Positions 60,127 to 64,000 of a stretch of DNA of 64,000 nucleotides are shown one piece after another. Source of the DNA: Sphingopyxis sp. OPL5. Its GTDB lineage: Bacteria > Pseudomonadota > Alphaproteobacteria > Sphingomonadales > Sphingomonadaceae. The first letter of the stretch is position 1; every line of letters begins with the position of its first letter. Under the pieces are notes generated by a model, which was not told the DNA's origin, did no database searches, and saw nothing but the letters and a program-made list of their open reading frames with translations. The stretch spans positions 1,854,001 to 1,918,000 of the forward strand of contig NZ_CP060725.1 of the NCBI RefSeq assembly GCF_003797775.2. Direction: 5' to 3'. Both the position numbers and the translations under genes were made by a program.

Positions 60127-60816
60127 ATGATGAACAAGATGAATTTCCGCCGATTGAGCCTCGCAGCGCTGACCGCGGCGACGCTGGCGATCGCCGGCTG
60201 CGCGACGCCCTTCAAGGCCGACGTCGCGCGCTTCCAGACCCAGCTTCCCGCGCCGCAGGGTCAGAGCTTCATCGTTGAGGCGGGCAACCCCGCGCTCGCT
60301 GGCGGGATCGAGTTCGGCCAGTACGCCAACCTTGTCGCGGGCGAGCTGACGCGCTTCGGCTATCGCCCCGCCGCGCCGGGTGAACGCCCCGATATGGTCG
60401 TGCGCATGGGTTACGACATCGACAAGGGCCGCGAACGGGTGCGCAGCACGCCGGGTTTTGGCGACCCCTGGTACGGCGGCTATGGCCGCGGCTTCTATCG
60501 TCCGGTGGTGGTTACCGGCCGCGGCGGGCGCCGTTTCGTCTATGGCTATCGCGACCCGTTCCTGTGGGGCGGCTTCGGGCCGGGCTTCGGCTATAACGAC
60601 GTCGAGAGCTTCACCGTCTATACCAGCGGGCTCGACCTGCAGATCAGCCGCGCGTCAGACGGCTATCGCCTGTTCGAGGGCCGCGCCGAAGCGCAGTCGC
60701 GCGATAATAATCTGCAGGCGATCGTCCCGAACCTGGTCGAGGCGATGTTCACCGGCTTTCCCGGCAATTCGGGCGAGAAGGTGCGGATCACGGTGGCACC
60801 GCCCGAAAAGAGCTGA
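60127..60816 (+). CDS. DUF4136 lipoprotein
   Basis: The 229-residue lipoprotein has lipobox IAGC (Cys near residue 24), then the DUF4136 pattern: a conserved N-part, a Gly/Tyr/Phe-rich loop (GFGDPWYGGYGRGFYRPVVV, PFLWGGFGPGFGYNDV) and GLDLQISRASDGYRLFEGRA. Such lipoproteins are probably outer-membrane or periplasmic. A strong terminator follows. Confidence 0.82.
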   Translation: MMNKMNFRRLSLAALTAATLAIAGCATPFKADVARFQTQLPAPQGQSFIVEAGNPALAGGIEFGQYANLVAGELTRFGYRPAAPGERPDMVVRMGYDIDKGRERVRSTPGFGDPWYGGYGRGFYRPVVVTGRGGRRFVYGYRDPFLWGGFGPGFGYNDVESFTVYTSGLDLQISRASDGYRLFEGRAEAQSRDNNLQAIVPNLVEAMFTGFPGNSGEKVRITVAPPEKS

Positions 60817-60834
60817 GCTCGCCGGTCAACGGTC

Positions 60835-60872
60835 AAAAAAGGCCCGCCTTCCATCCGGACGGCGGGCCTTTT
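60835..60872. terminator. bidirectional rho-independent terminator between the DUF4136 gene and dnaA
   Basis: GGCCCGCC (60841-60848) and GGCGGGCC (60861-60868) form an 8-bp stem flanked by AAAAAA on the left and TTTT on the right. It can stop both the plus-strand DUF4136 transcript and the minus-strand dnaA transcript. Confidence 0.88.
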
Positions 60873-60916
60873 GTTTGTGGGCAATCCCGGGGACAAGTCC
60901 GGGATATGTCTGTGGA

Positions 60917-62275
60917 TCAGCGGTTGAGGCTTCGCCGGATCGCGGCGATTTCGGCGTCGAGTTCGCTGTCGCTGACGCGCAGCGCCTCGACCGTGCGGAC
61001 CGCGTGAATCACCGTGCTATGGTCGCGCCCGCCGAAGCGGCGCCCGATCTCGGGATAGGAGCGCGGCGTCAGTTCCTTGGCCAGATACATGGCAACCTGC
61101 CGCGGGCGGGCGATCGCGCGAACACGGCGCTTCGATGACATTTCGGATTTGTCGAGCCGGTAGTGGGCGCAGACCGCGCGCTGGATCTCGTCGATCGTGA
61201 TGCGCGGGCGCGCGCTGCGGACATTTTCCGCCAGCCGGTCCTCGGCGAGCGCGAGGTCGAGCCGTGCGCCGGTGAGCGCGGCATAAGCGAGCAATTTGTT
61301 GAGCGCGCCTTCGAGTTCGCGGATGTTGCGCGTGAAATGCTTGACCAGATAGGCGACGACGTCGTCGGGCACCTCGACCATCGGCATCGCGGCGAGCCGC
61401 TGACGAATGATGCGGTCGCGCAGGTCGTCCTCGGGCGCCTCGATATCGGCGACGAGCCCGCCCGACAGCCGCGACAACAGCCGCGCTTCGACCCCGTCGA
61501 GCATAGCCGGCGGGCGATCGGCGGTGACCACCAGGCGTTTGCCCGCAGTCATCAGATCGTCGATCGTGTGGAGCAGTTCCTCCTGCGTCGAATTCTTGCC
61601 GATCACGAACTGCAGATCGTCAAGCAGCAGCAAGTCGGCAGCGCGCAGCCGCGCCTTGAACGCCATCATGTCGCCGCCGCGCATCGCGCCGACGAATTCA
61701 AGCATGAACTTCTCGGCCGACATCAGGATGATGGTCGCGGTCGGGTGCGCCGCGGCATAATCCTGCGCGATCGCCTGGATCAGGTGGGTCTTGCCTTGGC
61801 CGGTGCCCGAGCAGAGGTAGAGCGGGTTGAACTGCGGCGCCTCGACCATCGCCATGCGGCGCGCGGCGTTGGCGGCGAGGATGTTCGAGCGCGCGACGAC
61901 GAAGCGGTCGAACGACAGGCGCGGGTCGAAACCGAGCAGTGCCGGATTCGCGGCCGGGGCGGGATTCTCGAAGGTCGGGAGCGGCGGCTGGGCAAGGATC
62001 GCGGCGCGCTCGGCGCCCGCGCTGGCGCCGCGCACAGTAACGCTGCGTACGACGGGCAGATGCTGGCGCCACGCGAGTTCGAGCCGGTCGCCGAAACGTT
62101 CGTTGATCCAGTTGGCCGAGAAGCGGCTCGCCGCCTCAAGCGTCACGACGCCCGACAGGGCGCAATAGTCGGCAAAACGCACCGGCTTCAGCCAATGGTC
62201 GAAGGTGCGCACGCCGAGGTCGCGGCGGAGCCCTTCGGCCACGCGCGGCCACAGCGTCGCGGCATCGCCGCTCAT
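60917..62275 (-). CDS. dnaA: chromosomal replication initiator protein DnaA
   Basis: The 452-residue initiator has domain I (about 1-80), a short linker, the AAA+ core with nucleotide motif SGTGQGKT (156-163) and Walker B LLLLDDLQF, and domain IV with RDHSTVIHA for DnaA-box binding. The first P-loop residue is Ser where most DnaA proteins have Gly, and Gln160 replaces the usual Leu. Start ATG 62275. The gene ends 45 bases from the bidirectional terminator. Confidence 0.95.
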   Translation of the reverse strand: MSGDAATLWPRVAEGLRRDLGVRTFDHWLKPVRFADYCALSGVVTLEAASRFSANWINERFGDRLELAWRQHLPVVRSVTVRGASAGAERAAILAQPPLPTFENPAPAANPALLGFDPRLSFDRFVVARSNILAANAARRMAMVEAPQFNPLYLCSGTGQGKTHLIQAIAQDYAAAHPTATIILMSAEKFMLEFVGAMRGGDMMAFKARLRAADLLLLDDLQFVIGKNSTQEELLHTIDDLMTAGKRLVVTADRPPAMLDGVEARLLSRLSGGLVADIEAPEDDLRDRIIRQRLAAMPMVEVPDDVVAYLVKHFTRNIRELEGALNKLLAYAALTGARLDLALAEDRLAENVRSARPRITIDEIQRAVCAHYRLDKSEMSSKRRVRAIARPRQVAMYLAKELTPRSYPEIGRRFGGRDHSTVIHAVRTVEALRVSDSELDAEIAAIRRSLNR

Positions 62276-62746
62276 CGCCGTTTGTCCGCCGCCTTGGCCA
62301 TAGCTCTCCCCGTCTGAAATCACACCTGTCCCCCAATCGCATCGCGCCATCGCCGTGCCCCCCGGCAGCCACGCCGCGACCGCGCGCACCGATCCCCAAG
62401 CACCCGTACGCAGGGCGCAGACTTCCTATCCGCGCGAGCAGCGAAGGAAGGCGAATCATGTGATGTGGCGGCCAGCGGCGAAGGCCGATGACGTCCCTGT
62501 CTAGGCAGGCGAGGCGGAGTCTATCAAGAGCGCGGCATGTAAAAATACTGAAATAAAAATCTTGACTCGCCCGAGGTCGCAGAATCGCGCGAAACACCAA
62601 TTTTATTGTTTATTTTCAATTTCTTAATTGTGACATTTGTGTCAACAGAGAACGAATCGCGGTAAATCCGCCACTTACCGCATTGCAACACTAATGCCAT
62701 CGCCCTGTCACAAAGTGGCGACAAAGGACCGTCCCGAAACGGACAC
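62276..62746. other. dnaA upstream region with AT-rich block
   Basis: No gene is seen in this 470-base stretch. Bases about 62530-62640 are strikingly AT-rich for this chromosome (AAAAATACTGAAATAAAAAT; TTTTATTGTTTATTTTCAAT). A near-palindrome TTGTGACATTTGTGTCAA lies at 62628-62645, and on the minus strand it includes a TTGACA. This is the likely dnaA promoter region. I find no clear TTATCCACA-type DnaA boxes, so an origin is not claimed. Confidence 0.5.
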
Positions 62747-62785
62747 AAAAAAGGACCCGCGGGCTTACGCCGGCGGGTCCTTTTT
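62747..62785. terminator. bidirectional rho-independent terminator after rpsT
   Basis: GGACCCGC (62753-62760) pairs with GCGGGTCC (62773-62780); AAAAAA precedes and TTTTT follows. It ends the rpsT transcript on the minus strand 38 bases after its stop. Confidence 0.9.
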
Positions 62786-62822
62786 CAACCTGGTCCGGCA
62801 CGGGGCCGAATCACGCGCCCAT

Positions 62823-63086
62823 TCAGGCGATGGCGTTGACGCTCTTGGTCAGGCGCGAATATTTGCGCGCGACGGTGTTCTTGTGGAGCACGCCCTTGGC
62901 GACGCCGCGCGCCATTTCGGGCTGCGCAGCCTTGAGAGCCGCAGCGGCGCCATCCTTGTCACCGGCGGCGACCGCGTTCTCGACCTTCTTCACCAAGGTG
63001 CGAATGCGCGAAACACGATTCTTGTTCACGATGGTGCGCGCGGTGTTGCGACGGATGCGCTTTTTTGCCTGGGGCGTATTGGCCAT
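62823..63086 (-). CDS. rpsT: 30S ribosomal protein S20
   Basis: The 87-residue basic protein is S20: [20 protein letters not shown] at the start, [16 protein letters not shown], and [20 protein letters not shown] near the end. ATG 63086 is standard. The dnaA-rpsT-mutM order is widespread in alphaproteobacteria. Confidence 0.97.
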   Translation of the reverse strand: MANTPQAKKRIRRNTARTIVNKNRVSRIRTLVKKVENAVAAGDKDGAAAALKAAQPEMARGVAKGVLHKNTVARKYSRLTKSVNAIA

Positions 63087-63273
63087 AAATTCCTCAGTTT
63101 TCAAACGGTCTAGTACGGTCGGAGCACAGCGTCACCGGAGCAGCCGAATCGCGCGAAACGTGCGAATCAATGTCCGGATACGGCCGGTTCCGGACGACCG
63201 GACCCTGCTCGAAGGGTGCGCCCATAGCCAGCGAGGGGCCTTTGGTCAATGGTCTTGCGGGAAAAATCCCGCA

Positions 63274-64000
63274 TCAGCGCTGGCATTTCGGGCAGTAAAA
63301 GGTCGAGCGGCCCGACTGGACGATGCGGACGATCGTGCCGCCGCATTCGCAGGCCTCGCCCTCGCGGCCATAGACGCGCCACTCCTTCGCGAAGTAGCCG
63401 AGGTCGCCCTCGGGACTCAGAAAATCGCGCAAGGTCGAGCCGCCCGCGGCGATGGCGGCGGTGAGCACGTCCTTGATCGCGGGGACGAGCAGCGCGAGCT
63501 TGGCCTTCGACACGTCGGCGGCGGCCTTGGCGGGGTGGATACGCGCCATGTTGAGCGCCTCGCACACATAGATGTTGCCGAGCCCAGCGACGATCGTCTG
63601 GTCGAGCAGCATCGCCTTGATCGGCGCGCGGCGCCCGGCGAGCGCCTTCGCCAGACAAGCGGCGTCGAACGCGTCCGACAGCGGTTCGGGGCCGAGGGTG
63701 ACGAAAGCGGGAAAGGCGGTGAGCGGATCACCCGCGACAAGATCGACCGAACCGAAGCGGCGTGGGTCGTGGAGGAACAGCCGTTGGCCCGCCCCGGTTT
63801 CGAGCAAAAGATGGTCGTGCTTGCCCGCCTCGCCGCCTTCGGTCCGCCAGCGCCCCGACATGCCGAGGTGAAAGATCAGATGATCGTCGCGGTCGGTCGA
63901 AACGATGCCATATTTGGCGCGGCGCGACAGGGTGGTGACCGTGGCGCCGGTCAGCCGCTGCGCCAGGTCGACGGGAAAGGGACGGCGCAGGTCGGGGCGG
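63274..64000 (-). CDS. mutM: formamidopyrimidine-DNA glycosylase, 3' part (5' end outside window)
   Basis: MutM (Fpg) removes 8-oxoguanine opposite C, complementing MutY at the other end of the window. The visible 242 codons include LIFHLGMSGRW, HDPRRFGSVDL, DQTIVAGLGNIYVCEALNMA (H2TH) and the zinc finger C-x-C ... C-P-K-C (ACECGGTI, FYCPKCQR). The catalytic Pro2-Glu3 are upstream of base 64000. No ORF boundary is visible at the window edge, so the gene is simply truncated by the window. Confidence 0.95.
   Translation of the reverse strand, partial: RPDLRRPFPVDLAQRLTGATVTTLSRRAKYGIVSTDRDDHLIFHLGMSGRWRTEGGEAGKHDHLLLETGAGQRLFLHDPRRFGSVDLVAGDPLTAFPAFVTLGPEPLSDAFDAACLAKALAGRRAPIKAMLLDQTIVAGLGNIYVCEALNMARIHPAKAAADVSKAKLALLVPAIKDVLTAAIAAGGSTLRDFLSPEGDLGYFAKEWRVYGREGEACECGGTIVRIVQSGRSTFYCPKCQR

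Noticed and set aside
62276..62822. chromosomal origin next to dnaA
   Set aside because: AT-rich DNA is present but I see no cluster of TTATCCACA-like boxes; position alone is not enough.
1..64000. tRNA, rRNA, tmRNA or 6S RNA genes
   Set aside because: I looked for cloverleaf or known conserved blocks and found nothing convincing; a covariance search would be needed to exclude small RNAs.

Overview
This 64 kb window is a high-G+C alphaproteobacterial chromosome segment. Gene content and order (DciA/DsbA-like/smc, ubiA-rsmE-gshA, rpmH-rnpA-yidD-yidC-engB, Tim44/mltA/Smr opposite secB, dnaA-rpsT-mutM), very GC-rich codon use and many short palindromic intergenic repeats point to a sphingomonad, probably Sphingopyxis-like; the genus is inference. 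I found no rRNA, tRNA or CRISPR array.

Layout. 1-6.8 kb: the 3' end of a TolC-type porin gene, a PopZ-like DUF2497 gene, a minus-strand coupled operon (mutY, serine hydrolase, nudC), then dciA and two tandem DsbA-like genes. 6.96-9.80 kb: an IS1595-type element with 24-bp inverted repeats (20/24 identical), a transposase, a coupled 55-aa ORF and two AT-richer cargo genes; it sits in a palindromic repeat just upstream of smc. 9.9-24.7 kb: smc, ubiA, an orphan TadE/TadE/TadG cluster, rsmE, two modular secreted proteins and gshA. 24.8-32.5 kb: small accessory proteins, a TonB-dependent receptor, a membrane methyltransferase and an overlapping M23 peptidase/bactofilin pair. 32.5-36.1 kb: a diguanylate cyclase, a DUF1905 gene and comM.

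36.3-45.0 kb: the most distinctive block. A TetR gene with a textbook operator between its -35 and -10 heads fifteen co-directional genes: VOC/glyoxalase-fold proteins, three glutathione S-transferase-like proteins, a GFA-type zinc protein, DUF899, tandem DUF1428, DUF4287 and two small membrane proteins. Much of it arose by tandem or internal duplication. It looks like a glutathione- and electrophile-handling cluster; substrate and inducer are unknown.

45.1-64 kb: mostly housekeeping: a ClpP-like periplasmic protein, PGPGW protein, rpmH-rnpA-yidD-yidC-engB, another GST, dapE, Smr/mltA/Tim44 opposite secB, murJ, trpS, a DUF4136 lipoprotein, dnaA, rpsT and the 3' part of mutM.

Several repeat families are spread between genes: five full copies of a roughly 140-bp GC-rich inverted-repeat element, shorter palindromes, an exact 25-bp direct repeat 21 kb apart, and a 35-bp promoter-like motif present twice.
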